Source: Anderseniella sp963698275 (GTDB lineage: Bacteria > Pseudomonadota > Alphaproteobacteria > Rhizobiales > Aestuariivirgaceae). From it: a stretch of 64,000 bases of DNA. The DNA lies in assembly GCA_963698275.1 (NCBI GenBank), contig CAVOQE010000004.1, forward strand, positions 186,001-250,000, written 5' to 3'. The position numbers and the translations under genes are program-made. This document shows positions 1-9,093 of this stretch, one piece after another; the first letter of the stretch is position 1; every line of letters starts with the position of its first letter. The notes below the pieces were generated by a model. That model was not told where the DNA came from. It did not search any database and worked only from the letters and a program-made list of their open reading frames with translations.

Positions 1-1
1 G

Positions 2-1241
2 ATGCCGGACATGGATCTGCTGGGGGCGTTGTGTGATGCAGCCATTGCGGCGGCCCAACCGTCGCTGTGCCTGCCTGCGCATCTGCCGGCATCGCCGAAG
101 GGCAGAACAATTGTAGTGGGCGCCGGCAAGGCGTCTGCCGCCATGGCGGCGGCTGTGGAAGCCAACTGGCAGGGCCCGCTTGAAGGTCTGGTGCTCACGC
201 GCTACGGCCACGGCTGTGCGTGCAAACACATCGAGATCGTCGAAGCAGCCCACCCGGTGCCGGACAAAGCCGGTTTTGAGGCCGCCGCCCGCATCCATGA
301 CATGGTTCAGGGCCTGACACCGGATGACCTGGTATTGTGCCTGATCTCCGGTGGCGGTTCGGCACTGCTGACCGCGCCTGCCGCCGGCATCAGCCTGGCC
401 GAAAAACAGGCCGTCAACAAGGCCCTGCTGGCCAGCGGCGCGCCTATCGGCGAGATGAACTGCCTGCGCAAGCACCTGTCGGCGATCAAGGGCGGCAGGC
501 TGGCAGCCGAGCGCCTATCCGGCAAAAGTGGTATCGCTGCTGATTTCAGATGTACCCGGTGATGATCCTTCGACGGTGGCGTCGGGTCCCACGGTGGCCG
601 ACCCGACCACGCGGGCCGACGCACTGGCAATTCTCGACAAGTACAATCTCGATGTCGCGCCGTCGGTGCGCGCTTTCCTTGCAACCGAGGCCGCAGAAAC
701 CCCCAAGCCGGGCGATCCCCGCCTGGCAACTGCCGAGACCCGCATGATCGCCACCCCGCGCATGTCCATCGAGGCGGCGGCAAAAATTGCGCGTGACCAC
801 GGCTATCATGTCATCGATCTGGGCGATGACCTTGAAGGCGAGGCGCGCGAGGTGGGTGCTGCCCATGCACGGATTGCGCTGGAAACGACAGGCCCTGCCA
901 TCATCCTGTCCGGCGGTGAAACCACCGTGACGCTGAAAGGCAAGGGCAGAGGCGGCCGCAACGCGGAATATGCCCTCGCTTTGGCCATTGGCCTGCAAGG
1001 GGCGGGAAATATCTCAGGCGTGGCCATCGATACCGATGGCATAGACGGGTCCGAGGACAATGCCGGTGCGCACGTGTTACCAGATGTGCTGAGCCGGGCG
1101 CGGGCCAGGGGTGTGGATGCACACGCCATGCTGGCCAATAATGACGCCTACGGGTTTTTTGAAGCCACCGGCGATCTGGTGATGACCGGTCCAACGCTCA
1201 CCAACGTCAACGATTTCCGCGCCATTATAGTGGGGAGTTAG
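2..1241 (+). pseudogene. Glycerate 2-kinase / hydroxypyruvate reductase (MOFRL family), frameshifted
   Basis: Members of this family phosphorylate D-glycerate to 2-phosphoglycerate; some were first named TtuD/hydroxypyruvate reductase. The N-terminal half (2-562) has the family's VVGAGKASAAMA segment and the glycine-rich ISGGGSALL loop. The C-terminal half (from about 528) has LLISDVPGDDPSTVASGP, the LSGGETTVTLKGKGRGGRN segment and the closing ATGDLVMTGPT block of the MOFRL domain. The frames join if one A is removed from the AAAA run at 524-527, restoring GKVVSLLISDVP. The ATG at 2 may not be the true start, since the frame runs to the window edge. It is probably a real gene with an indel error. 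The 3' end faces otnK convergently across a repeat. Confidence 0.85.
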
Positions 1242-1276
1242 GGCGATTCAGGTTCGATGTGGCTGCCTCTCCAGCG

Positions 1277-1363
1277 CGTCATGCCAGCGAAGGCTGGCAT
1301 CCAAAAACCACGTTTCACGAAACTGCCATGCTGCTTTGGACCCCAGTCTTCGCTGGGGTGACG
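1277..1363. repeat. Palindromic intergenic repeat, family 2 (CGTCAT...ATGACG type)
   Basis: Terminal hairpins bracket this element. The left arm is CGTCATGCCAGCGAAGGCTGGCATCC, in which GCCAGC pairs with GCTGGC. The right arm is CCCCAG-TCTTCG-CTGGGG followed by TGACGA. It has the same architecture as the elements at 7492-7577 and 27219-27338, and sits between two convergent genes. It may act as a transcript 3' end, but no T-tract follows. Confidence 0.7.
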
Positions 1364-1443
1364 ACTGATTTTGATGCAGGCTTGTATCGATTGTACACCC
1401 GTTCCGGGCAGACAAACCGGTGCCCACTGCTGCGTCAAACGCC

Positions 1444-2715
1444 CTAATCCAGCATTTTCAGGGCACGGGTGAAGAAATCCTCCGTGCCGAAATTGCCGGA
1501 CTTGAGCGTAATGGCGAATGTTTCGCCGTCGCGCTCGGCAAAGCACCATGGAACACCGGGCGCTATTTCGCGGCCTACGCTCAGCCGGTCTGTTGCCAGC
1601 GCCTGCGTTACCGCGCCCGAGGTTTCGCCGCCGGCCACGACAAAGCGCCTGATGCCGTGATCAAACGCATCGCGCGCCAATGCTGCAAGGGCATCTTCCA
1701 CGACCTGGCCGGCCTTTTCACGTCCCAGTTTTTCCTGTGCCGCCGTCACATCAGCCGGTTCTGCTGTGGCGTAGATGATCTTCGGCGCATCCGGGTCTTG
1801 TGATGCCAGCCATTGCCGGGCCTGGGCCAGGGCATCCGGGCCATCGGCCAGGGCCAGCGGATCAAGCCGCAAAGATGCAGCGCCCGCGCTGTAGTCGGCG
1901 ACTTGTGCCCGGGTCATGGCGGAACATGAGCCCGACAGCACGATATTGCCGCGGGCGGTCGCGGGCGCGATGATATCGGCGTCAGGGGCTGCAATACTGC
2001 CTTTCGCGGCCAGCAGGCGCGGCAGGTCAAGCGCAAGCGCACTGCCGCCGGTGATCAGTTTGAAATCCTGCACCGCTTCGGCAATCGCTGCCAGGTCAGC
2101 TTGCGCAATCGCATCCGGTACCACGTGGACAACGCCATCGTCAGCCAGTGCGCGCAATTTGCCGGCAATATAGGCTGAACCCTTGGCAATGTCCGGCCAG
2201 GCGATATGCCCGACCTTGCCGTCAACCTGGGGAGCCAGCAGGCGCATCAGGTTGGCATCGCGCATCGGTGTCAGCGGATGATCACGCATCGGGCTTTCAT
2301 CGAGCGGCACATCGCCGACAAACAGATTGCCCATATAGATCGACCGGCCGTTTTCCGGAAACGCCGGGCAGTAGATGGTCTGTTTGGCGCCCAACCGCGC
2401 CATCAGGGCTTCTGCCACCGGGCCGATATTGCCGTCAGGCGTTGAATCGAATGTCGAACAGTATTTCCAGTACAGCTGGCCTGCACCACGCGCCATCAGC
2501 CAGTTGGCTGCCTTCTTGGTGGCCATGATGGCGTCGTCCACCGGTTCGGTCCGGCACTTGAGCGCAATGACCTCAAACGGGGCAGGCGGGCTGTCATCTT
2601 GCGCCAAAGGCACGCCAATGCGCAGGCCGACCTTGTGACCCGATCTGGCCAGAATGGCGGCAAGGTCGCTGGCGCCGGTGAAATCATCGGCGATACAGCC
2701 CAGTGCGATACTCAT
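1444..2715 (-). CDS. otnK: Four-carbon acid sugar kinase (OtnK/DUF1537 family)
   Basis: This family phosphorylates C4 sugar acids (D-threonate, L-threonate, D-erythronate) at O4 in the cytoplasm. The 423-residue protein opens with the family signature MSIALGCIADDFTGASDLA and ends with the nucleotide-binding segment VVAGGETSGAVTQAL, followed by KSGNFGTEDFF. The start at 2715 is chosen because the family signature begins there and a purine-rich GAGGGTGGCAGG precedes it; the open frame upstream is non-homologous. It is divergent from a PfkB kinase with 95 bp between starts, so the two are probably co-regulated. Substrate is not deducible from sequence alone: no OtnC/OtnI or PdxA2 partner is present in the window. 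Confidence 0.87.
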   Translation of the reverse strand: MSIALGCIADDFTGASDLAAILARSGHKVGLRIGVPLAQDDSPPAPFEVIALKCRTEPVDDAIMATKKAANWLMARGAGQLYWKYCSTFDSTPDGNIGPVAEALMARLGAKQTIYCPAFPENGRSIYMGNLFVGDVPLDESPMRDHPLTPMRDANLMRLLAPQVDGKVGHIAWPDIAKGSAYIAGKLRALADDGVVHVVPDAIAQADLAAIAEAVQDFKLITGGSALALDLPRLLAAKGSIAAPDADIIAPATARGNIVLSGSCSAMTRAQVADYSAGAASLRLDPLALADGPDALAQARQWLASQDPDAPKIIYATAEPADVTAAQEKLGREKAGQVVEDALAALARDAFDHGIRRFVVAGGETSGAVTQALATDRLSVGREIAPGVPWCFAERDGETFAITLKSGNFGTEDFFTRALKMLD

Positions 2716-2810
2716 GTCCTGCCACCCTCTTGCTTGCCTGGCGTCATGCCGCCATGTTGGCCACGCGACTTGCGTCGTTCGATTTGGCTCACTGTTTAAA
2801 AGTAAACCAC

Positions 2811-3911
2811 ATGACACTCAAGGCACTCACCCTCGGTTCCGCCGTAATAGACATCATCGTCACCATCGCGCCCGAGCGCATCGAGCATATGCGCATGCGC
2901 AATGCCGAGGCGTCATTCCTGCTGGTGGAGGAAGGCCGCAAGGTCGATGCGGAATCCGTGACCCGTCATATCGGCGGCGGCGGCGTCAACACTGCCGTTG
3001 CCCTGTCGCGACTGGGGTTTGACACCGCAGCGCTGGTGAAAACCGGGGCCGACCGCAATGCGGAAGACGTGATCGGGCGACTTGAGCGTGAACATGTGTC
3101 CCGCGATTTCCTGGTCAGCGATGGCGAGCTTGCAACCGGCTCATCGGTGCTGCTGTCGTCGCATGAACGCAATGCCGGTATTTTTACCGCCCGTGGTGCC
3201 AATACGGCACTGCTGCCGCGCGATCTTGTCGATGCGGCATTTGACCGTGACCTGGTATTCATTTCCGGACTGTCCAACGAATCCGCTGATTGTTTTCCCC
3301 ACGTGATCGCAAAGGCAAGTGCAACCGGCGCCCGCATCGCCGTCAATCCCGGTATAAGGCAATTGTCGTCCCGCGCCGATGAGTTTTTCGCCTGCCTGGA
3401 CCGGATTTCCATCCTGACCCTGAACCGGGTTGAATCAGAACAACTGATGCCGCGCCTCATCGCCGACGGCACCGCCGACCAGCGTACCATGATCAGGCCT
3501 GCCGGAGATCCCAATTCGCTGGTCGACAGGGGGCTGGTGGCAGGCGGCTTCAACCTGCCGTTCGACAGCTATGTCCGCGCCATTACGTCGCTGGGCGTCG
3601 AAATGCTGCTGGTGACCAACGGGGCAGACGGTGCCTATGTCGGCACTGCCGACGCCATCTGGCATTGTACGGTGCCCCGTGTGGAAGTGGCAGGAACGGC
3701 AGGCGCCGGCGATGCCTTCGCCTCAACCTTTGCCGGCATGATTACCGCCGGAGCCAGCATAGAAGACGCCCTCAAGTCAGCGACCTGCAACGCAGGCTCC
3801 GTGGTCAGTCATCTCGACACCCAGACCGGACTGCTCAGCCGTGACGGGATTGCCGGGCGCGTGAAGAGATTCGAAGACCGGCTGGTGGTGACGAAGTGGG
3901 ATATAGTCTGA
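2811..3911 (+). CDS. PfkB-family carbohydrate kinase
   Basis: Ribokinase-fold sugar kinase of 366 residues. Visible motifs are the N-terminal GGGGVNTAVALSRLG (PfkB signature 1 region), ARGAN, and near residue 300 GTAGAGDAFASTFAG, which contains the catalytic Asp of signature 2 and the anion hole. The ATG at 2811 is the natural start (MTLKALTLGSAVIDI); the frame upstream is unlike the family. It diverges from the OtnK-like kinase and lies near a glycerate kinase, suggesting a sugar or sugar-acid catabolic set. A roughly 45-residue stretch around residues 215-260 is longer than in compact ribokinases. Specific substrate unknown. Confidence 0.85.
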   Translation: MTLKALTLGSAVIDIIVTIAPERIEHMRMRNAEASFLLVEEGRKVDAESVTRHIGGGGVNTAVALSRLGFDTAALVKTGADRNAEDVIGRLEREHVSRDFLVSDGELATGSSVLLSSHERNAGIFTARGANTALLPRDLVDAAFDRDLVFISGLSNESADCFPHVIAKASATGARIAVNPGIRQLSSRADEFFACLDRISILTLNRVESEQLMPRLIADGTADQRTMIRPAGDPNSLVDRGLVAGGFNLPFDSYVRAITSLGVEMLLVTNGADGAYVGTADAIWHCTVPRVEVAGTAGAGDAFASTFAGMITAGASIEDALKSATCNAGSVVSHLDTQTGLLSRDGIAGRVKRFEDRLVVTKWDIV

Positions 3912-4058
3912 ATTGATTTTTACCTGCTGAACCAACTACCTTGTCGATCTGGACGATGTGATCATCGTTGCTGCTGAGGCGACGGAACCGATTCGCCCTG
4001 TGCCGGGAATATGACGACCACAGCCAGCAATGCCCAGCCACAAGACCAGTACTTGGTG

Positions 4059-5573
4059 CTACATGAATTCAATATAATTGCCGGCACATCCCCGATCGTC
4101 GGGAATCTGCATACTACCTGCTTTCGGTGATCGTAGACCGCACAAGCTTGCGGCCTCACCGACTACCTTCGCCGGATTGTCGACCATGTCTTCATAAGTC
4201 ACGATCCTCACTATATCCGGATACTTTTCGACCATTGCATCCATCATCTTGTGATACCAAGTAACATGTTCATGTATTGAATTGATGTCATAAGCATATG
4301 CGTTGCCACTTTTGTAACTTTGCATGAATATACGCGTGGTCAGGTCCATCAAATCACGTTTGACAAACACAAACCGGGCATCTGGAATATGGGTCGCCAG
4401 TTCGCCAACGTTCAGCATATAGGCTGGATGAGTATTGGTGAATACTTTCGCAGATCCTGCCCGCCTGTGCAGCTCGTCTTCAAAATTGTCCTTGAATTGC
4501 GAATAGAATTGCGGCGGCAGGTGTTTCAAACTCCAGCTTTTTATCAGTCCGGCGTCCTGAAACGTCCGGTTGATTGCGTATTCCGGGCCTGTACTTTCAT
4601 AACCCCTTTTAACTCCATCAAGCGTCGAGACCAGCTTTTCCAGGGTGGTTTTTCCCGACCGTGACGGTCCCAGTATAAAGAGGCTGAGCGGCCGATTTTC
4701 ACGAGATTTCCCCGTACCCGGTTTAGCCTCTTCAAGCCATTGCAGGCTAAATTTCTCGCGCTCTCTTTCGCCCGAACGTTGTTCCTTGAGTTTTTCGGAG
4801 AATTTTTTGTTGGCAATCTTGAACTGCTTGTAGGCGTCCTCGTAGCGACCTTCCCGGTCGATGGCGTGCGCGCGAACAAAGGCCAATGTCTCTTCAGAAT
4901 TCTCTCCGGAAGCAGTTTTCCCGTTACCCAGTTTTTCGATTTCCGCCGTCAAATCAACGTCAACGGCATCTTTCGGTAGTTGTGTTATAGTAGACAGCAA
5001 GTCCAGTGAAATAACGCCTTGTGACAAAAGACGTTTTACCACTTTCACGGCAGATTGATCGTGACCCAGGGAAATGTGGCTGCGAGCCAGACCCATGCTC
5101 GCTTCCAGGAAGTTCGGTTGCTGTTTCAATGCCTCGCTGAATGTATCGCTGGCCTTCTCATATTCGCGCTGTTGATCATAGACATAGCCAAGTGTGGTCA
5201 GCACACTCGGGTCTTTGGGTCTTAACGCCCTTGCCTGCTCAAGAATCTGGGCCGCCATTTCGCCGGCGCGCAGGTTGAGGCATAAGGCGCTCAAAGTAGT
5301 CAGTGTTATCCAGCTTCGTGGGTTCAGCGTCACCGCATGAAGCAGAGGCCCAAGGGCTTGTGAGTATTGTTTCTTGTCCGCGTAAATCAACCCGAGCGTG
5401 TGCAACGCTCCAAAGTAATCCGGATACTGGCGCAGCAGCCGTGTGCAAATATTTTCCGCTCGGTCAAGTTTGCCCTGTCTGCGAAAAGCTTCGGCCTGTT
5501 CCAGTTGTTCACGCGCTGCCTTTAACGGGTTTGTAGACACCGCATTTTGCACGGGTTTGCCCTTTTCACGCAT
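4059..5573 (-). CDS. TPR-repeat sulfotransferase-domain protein
   Basis: A 504-residue fusion. Residues about 12-200 are tetratricopeptide repeats (helix pairs such as AENICTRLLRQYPDYFGALHTLG and ASDTFSEALKQQPNFLEASMGLA). Residues about 290-480 form a sulfotransferase domain whose PAPS-binding P-loop is LFILGPSRSGKTTLEKL, followed by FTNTHPAYMLNVG and ARFVFVKRDLMDL, the 3'-phosphate-binding region. Known relatives transfer sulfate from PAPS to glycans or proteins. There is no signal peptide, so it is probably cytosolic. Codons here are less GC-rich than the neighbours, and it stands alone between long intergenic gaps, both compatible with horizontal acquisition. ATG 5573 is preferred over the TTG at 5582. 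Confidence 0.8.
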   Translation of the reverse strand: MREKGKPVQNAVSTNPLKAAREQLEQAEAFRRQGKLDRAENICTRLLRQYPDYFGALHTLGLIYADKKQYSQALGPLLHAVTLNPRSWITLTTLSALCLNLRAGEMAAQILEQARALRPKDPSVLTTLGYVYDQQREYEKASDTFSEALKQQPNFLEASMGLARSHISLGHDQSAVKVVKRLLSQGVISLDLLSTITQLPKDAVDVDLTAEIEKLGNGKTASGENSEETLAFVRAHAIDREGRYEDAYKQFKIANKKFSEKLKEQRSGEREREKFSLQWLEEAKPGTGKSRENRPLSLFILGPSRSGKTTLEKLVSTLDGVKRGYESTGPEYAINRTFQDAGLIKSWSLKHLPPQFYSQFKDNFEDELHRRAGSAKVFTNTHPAYMLNVGELATHIPDARFVFVKRDLMDLTTRIFMQSYKSGNAYAYDINSIHEHVTWYHKMMDAMVEKYPDIVRIVTYEDMVDNPAKVVGEAASLCGLRSPKAGSMQIPDDRGCAGNYIEFM

Positions 5574-6154
5574 TCGTACCAACGTCGATTTCCCGTTGTT
5601 GCCAACCCAGTTTCCGGCCTGACCTGGAGATGAAAATTAGTGTTTGGAACCAGAATCATTACGCGAAATTTTCAGTAACGGCAAACCTTTCTAATGACAC
5701 ATTTTTAGGCCGCTCGCCCAAATTGCGGGCTGTGCATAATTTTTTTAAAAAGTGTGTCTTTTGGGTCACACTAGTCGTTTTGTAGGGCATTTGGCCTGTT
5801 TCCGGCAGGGTCGCGGATGGCATTTTCGCGCATCTCATTAGGCAAGGTTAGGCGACGACTGTGACGGGTTTTTACCTAAATCACTGATTTTTCGACGAAA
5901 ATAAATAAACCTCCAGCGCAAGACCTGTCCGGACTGCCGACGCCCGCAACCAAAACATTGCAAGCCACTCTGAACGGGTCCTGACGTCAGTGTTTCTCCA
6001 CCGTCTGCTGCATTTCCCAGGGGCTGCCATGGTTTGGTTTTAAAAGTGTTTGAATAAAGGCGGACTTATGGTAGCGACTAATCATCGATTTTAGGCGAAG
6101 CAACCTTGGGGGCCGGGTTGTTGAAGACCGCAGGGATTTACGGAGGGATATCTG
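5574..6154. other. Intergenic region without a recognised gene
   Basis: About 580 bp of AT-richer DNA between the divergent sulfotransferase gene and the outer-membrane protein gene. I see no plausible coding frame, RNA gene or clear repeat. It probably carries both promoters and a long 5' leader for the porin-like gene. A T/A-rich patch lies around 5740-5755. Confidence 0.5.
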
Positions 6155-7384
6155 ATGTTTGGACGTTTGCGCGCGGGCGTTTCTGCCGCTGCTCTAGGGC
6201 TGGTATTATGCGGCCCTGCATCGGCGGCTGATTTGTACGTTGAAGAACCTGGTGCTCGCTGGCAGGGGTTCTACATTGGCGGGCATCTCGGTTACGCCAA
6301 GGCTGACAGCTACTTTTTTGACTCAACTGATGGCGATGAAAATGCACGCAATGACGGCAATCTCCTAGGAGGTTTGCAGGCAGGCTACAATTGGCAGGAT
6401 GGCGACATTGTATGGGGCGTCCAGGTTGATGGCAGCGCAGTGGGGCTTGAAGGCGGCAATAACGACTACATACAGGCAGAGGTAAATTTCCTTGGAACCC
6501 TGAGAGGGCGTTTGGGGATCAGTCTCGGCGATATTATGGTGTACGGAACAGCTGGCGTCGGCCTGGTGACGGGTGACGCAGCCAGCAGTACTGCCCCAAA
6601 TGTCAGGGACAAGTTTGCGGAGCCCGTCTGGGTTGCCGGCGGCGGGGCCGAATTTGCACTTGATGACCGGGTTTCCCTTGGCGGTGAATTTTTGTATTTC
6701 GGTGAAACGGGAACCTTTAACGGTCATGACGATGAGGGCCGGGTTGAAGGCATTTATTCCGGCCGTGTATTCTTGAACATTGCGATGAACGATGCGGGAT
6801 CATCGTCTCGCGGGGCCGGTATATCTCCTGCAGGTGGGCCGGAAGGAAGCCGTTGGCAAGGCCTCTACGTCGGTGGCCATTTAGGTTACGGCGAGGTACA
6901 GGACTTCTCGTTTGACAGTTCGGGCCAAACAGGCGGCCCACACAATCTTGGGAATTTTGTCGGCGGCCTGCAGATCGGCTACAACTGGCAAAACGGCGAT
7001 ATCATCTGGGGTCTGGAGGCAGATGCCAGTGCCACCGGCATGGAAGTCGGTGAATGGGATTACGCATTTGCCGAGGTAGACTACCTGGCTTCCATTAGAG
7101 GCAGGTTGGGTGTCGATCTGAATCAGATACTGGTTTACGGCACGGCCGGTGTGGGCTTTGTCGGCGGCGCGGGTGCCAGTTCTTCGATACCGACGGTCAA
7201 GGATAACTTCCTGGAGCCGACATATGTTGTCGGTGGTGGCATGGAGTTCGCTTTGGATGAACGTGTGTCGGTAGGTGCTGAAACCCTGTACTATGGTGAA
7301 ACGGGCACATTTTCAGCTGATGATGATGAAGGCAAGATCGATGGTATCTGGACTGGCAGGGTAACCGTAAACGTCAGGATGTGA
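6155..7384 (+). CDS. Outer-membrane beta-barrel protein with two tandem barrel domains
   Basis: A 409-residue precursor with an N-terminal signal peptide (cleavage near GPASAA|DLYV). The mature part consists of two homologous halves, about residues 30-215 and 225-409. Each begins WQGFYIGGHLGYA or WQGLYVGGHLGYG, passes through GLQ-GYNWQ-GDI-WG and RGRLG, and ends in GETGTF...V-N--M. Each half resembles an OmpA/Omp25-like 8-strand surface-antigen barrel; the final residue pattern (VTVNVRM) is less typical than a terminal Phe. A strong ribosome-binding site GGAGGG lies 8 bp before ATG. The gene is probably monocistronic. The internal duplication is unusual for Omp25/31-type proteins. Confidence 0.85.
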   Translation: MFGRLRAGVSAAALGLVLCGPASAADLYVEEPGARWQGFYIGGHLGYAKADSYFFDSTDGDENARNDGNLLGGLQAGYNWQDGDIVWGVQVDGSAVGLEGGNNDYIQAEVNFLGTLRGRLGISLGDIMVYGTAGVGLVTGDAASSTAPNVRDKFAEPVWVAGGGAEFALDDRVSLGGEFLYFGETGTFNGHDDEGRVEGIYSGRVFLNIAMNDAGSSSRGAGISPAGGPEGSRWQGLYVGGHLGYGEVQDFSFDSSGQTGGPHNLGNFVGGLQIGYNWQNGDIIWGLEADASATGMEVGEWDYAFAEVDYLASIRGRLGVDLNQILVYGTAGVGFVGGAGASSSIPTVKDNFLEPTYVVGGGMEFALDERVSVGAETLYYGETGTFSADDDEGKIDGIWTGRVTVNVRM

Positions 7385-7425
7385 GCATGGTCCGGGGATA
7401 ATGACCCTGGACTAAGTTTTTCATT

Positions 7426-7685
7426 CTGGTCGAACAGCTTTTCCTCCCTGCGGTCGGGCCGTTCTCTGTGCCTGAACAAACGTTGTTTTTTCGTCATTCC
7501 CGCGAAAGCGGGAATCCAGACTTGACGGCATACATTGCCCTTACTGTCATTGGATCCCCGTTTTCACGGGGATGACGAAGGTGATGAACTCCCCACCGAG
7601 GCACGTAAGTGCTGAGGCAAGGCCGACTGGCCGCCGCACGAAGTGCGCCCTAGCGGAGCGCAGCCGAAGGCTGCTTGCGTGAGCG
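7426..7685 (-). repeat. Family 3 intergenic repeat, interrupted by a family 2 element
   Basis: Read on the minus strand, this has the same segments as the array at 30303-30699: CTCACGC-AGCAGCCTTCGGCTGCGCTCCGC, GGGCGCACTTCGTGCGGC, CTTGCCTCAGCAC, GGGAGTTCATCAC, then AGAACGGCCCG and GAGGAAAAGCTGTTCGACCA. Between GTTCATCAC and GTTCAGG, where the 30-kb copies have only about 10 bp, an 86-bp family 2 element is inserted. No protein is predicted here. Confidence 0.75.
7492..7577. repeat. Family 2 palindromic repeat (nested in family 3)
   Basis: It begins CGTCATTCCCGCGAAAGCGGGAATCC (hairpin TCCCGC-GAAA-GCGGGA) and ends GGATCCCCGTTTTCACGGGGATGACG (hairpin CCCCG-TTTTCA-CGGGG). The terminal CGTCAT and ATGACG are inverted repeats, giving the element the form of a small non-autonomous mobile or REP-like unit. 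Related copies lie at 1277-1363 and 27219-27338. Confidence 0.8.
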
Positions 7686-7715
7686 ATATAAACAAAACGA
7701 GCGCTAAATTCTAAC

Positions 7716-8715
7716 TCAACCCGAGCAACTGGCCCCGCCAAGCACGCAGAATTTCGAACAGTGCGGATGGTTCAGCTTCACCGCCCCGTCAGAGAAGTTG
7801 CCGCCGTCGGCCTTGAGTGTTGAGGCAAGGTCAGGCCCCATTTCGAAATCACCATCATAAGGCAACAGGGTGCACGGCAGCACGGCAGGCACATCCGCCC
7901 CTTTGCGTTTGACCACCATGCGGCTTGTCGCGCACATCTGTTCGTCCGGGCGTTTGCTCAGAATGTCCCAGCACGCGGTGGTGATTTCAGGCACATCGGC
8001 CTTCTCGTTCATTTCCGGAAACAGCACCAACTGGCCCCGGTCAGCAGGATCCATGCGCCAGCCGCGCACGGCAATCAGGTCGCGGTAGCCGGTGCGCGAC
8101 ATATCGTCGGTCTCGCCCCAGCAGGTGCGCCCGGCAATGGCGATCTGGAAGCCTTGGGCGTTGAGCCAGTCCATGCCGGCAACCGCCTTGTCCCAGGTGT
8201 CCGGTCCGCGTTCTGCTTCATGCAGGGCCTTGGTGTAATGATCCAGGCTGACGCGCAGTGTAATGCGACCCGGAAAGCGTTCGTTCAGATCCACCAGCCC
8301 GGTCTTGATCTTCAGCCGTTGCATGGGCTGCATGGCAGTTGGTCAGCACCAGCACGTCATGGCCGCGGGCAAGTGCTACCTCCATCATGGCCAGCATGTC
8401 CGGGTTCATGAACGGCTCACCGCCGGTAAAGGCGATTTCCCTGGTGCCCAGCTTGAGGGTGGAAATCTCGTCAAACAGCGACACTGCATCAGCCAGTTTG
8501 AAATACTCCAGCCGGTCATTTGTGGGCGATGACTCGATATAGCAGTTGGCACAGGTGATGTTGCACAGCGTGCCGGTGTTGATCCACAGCGTTTCCAGCG
8601 CGCTCAGGCTGACACTGGCACGCGCTTCGCCCAGGGCCGTCAGGTCCGGGTTCTTGAACTTCGCCGGGTCGATAGGCTCAAACCCGGCAACGAGTGGATT
8701 GGAAATTTCATTCAT
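7716..8715 (-). pseudogene. Radical SAM protein, frameshifted
   Basis: The N-terminal part (8715 down to about 8340) carries the radical SAM cluster motif CNITCANCY (CX3CX2C, residues about 51-58) and the SAM-binding FTGGEPFMNP. The C-terminal part (8333 down to 7716) continues as MQPMQRLKIKTGL and ends with a Cys-rich tail (HPHCSKFCVLGGASCSG), which may bind another metal or cluster. The frames join as LVLTNAMQPMQRL if one base is removed in the CCAACTGCC stretch at about 8336-8342. Start MNEIS at 8715 is chosen because the frame upstream is unlike the family. Function within the radical SAM superfamily cannot be assigned. The break is more likely an assembly indel than decay. Confidence 0.82.
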
Positions 8716-8844
8716 GGGCGGGGAAACTAGCGTTATCAACGCGCGCAGACTACCATGAAATCCACGTGATGACATAATTGTCAGGAGGACGTGATCCCGG
8801 TTGACACAGCGCTAAAGCAATGCCGTTTAATCGCGTGACGACTT

Positions 8845-8918
8845 GCGGGTGTAGCTCAATGGCAGAGCAGAAGCTTCCCAAGCTTAAGACGAGGGTTCGA
8901 TTCCCTTCACCCGCTCCA
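8845..8918 (+). tRNA. tRNA-Gly (anticodon CCC)
   Basis: A complete 74-nt cloverleaf. Acceptor GCGGGTG pairs with CACCCGC, the D arm is GCTC/GAGC, the anticodon loop is TTCCCAA giving anticodon CCC, and the T arm is GAGGG-TTCGATT-CCCTT. The discriminator T is followed by encoded CCA. Base 27-43 of the anticodon stem is a G/A mismatch, as is common in bacterial tRNA-Gly. It reads GGG codons. Confidence 0.95.
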
Positions 8919-9093
8919 CATGCATTGTCGGTATTTTGATTTGCAACTTGTCACGATTATTACTTTTTCCAGTTTAGCCTCAATTACAGCGTGTCAGGTC
9001 TTTCTATGCCGCTGCAAATTCGCTACTGCTAATCCGTGTCCACACCCGGTTGATTTGCGCGACTTGAGTGATGTGGTTTGAGCCGAGGCCGGA

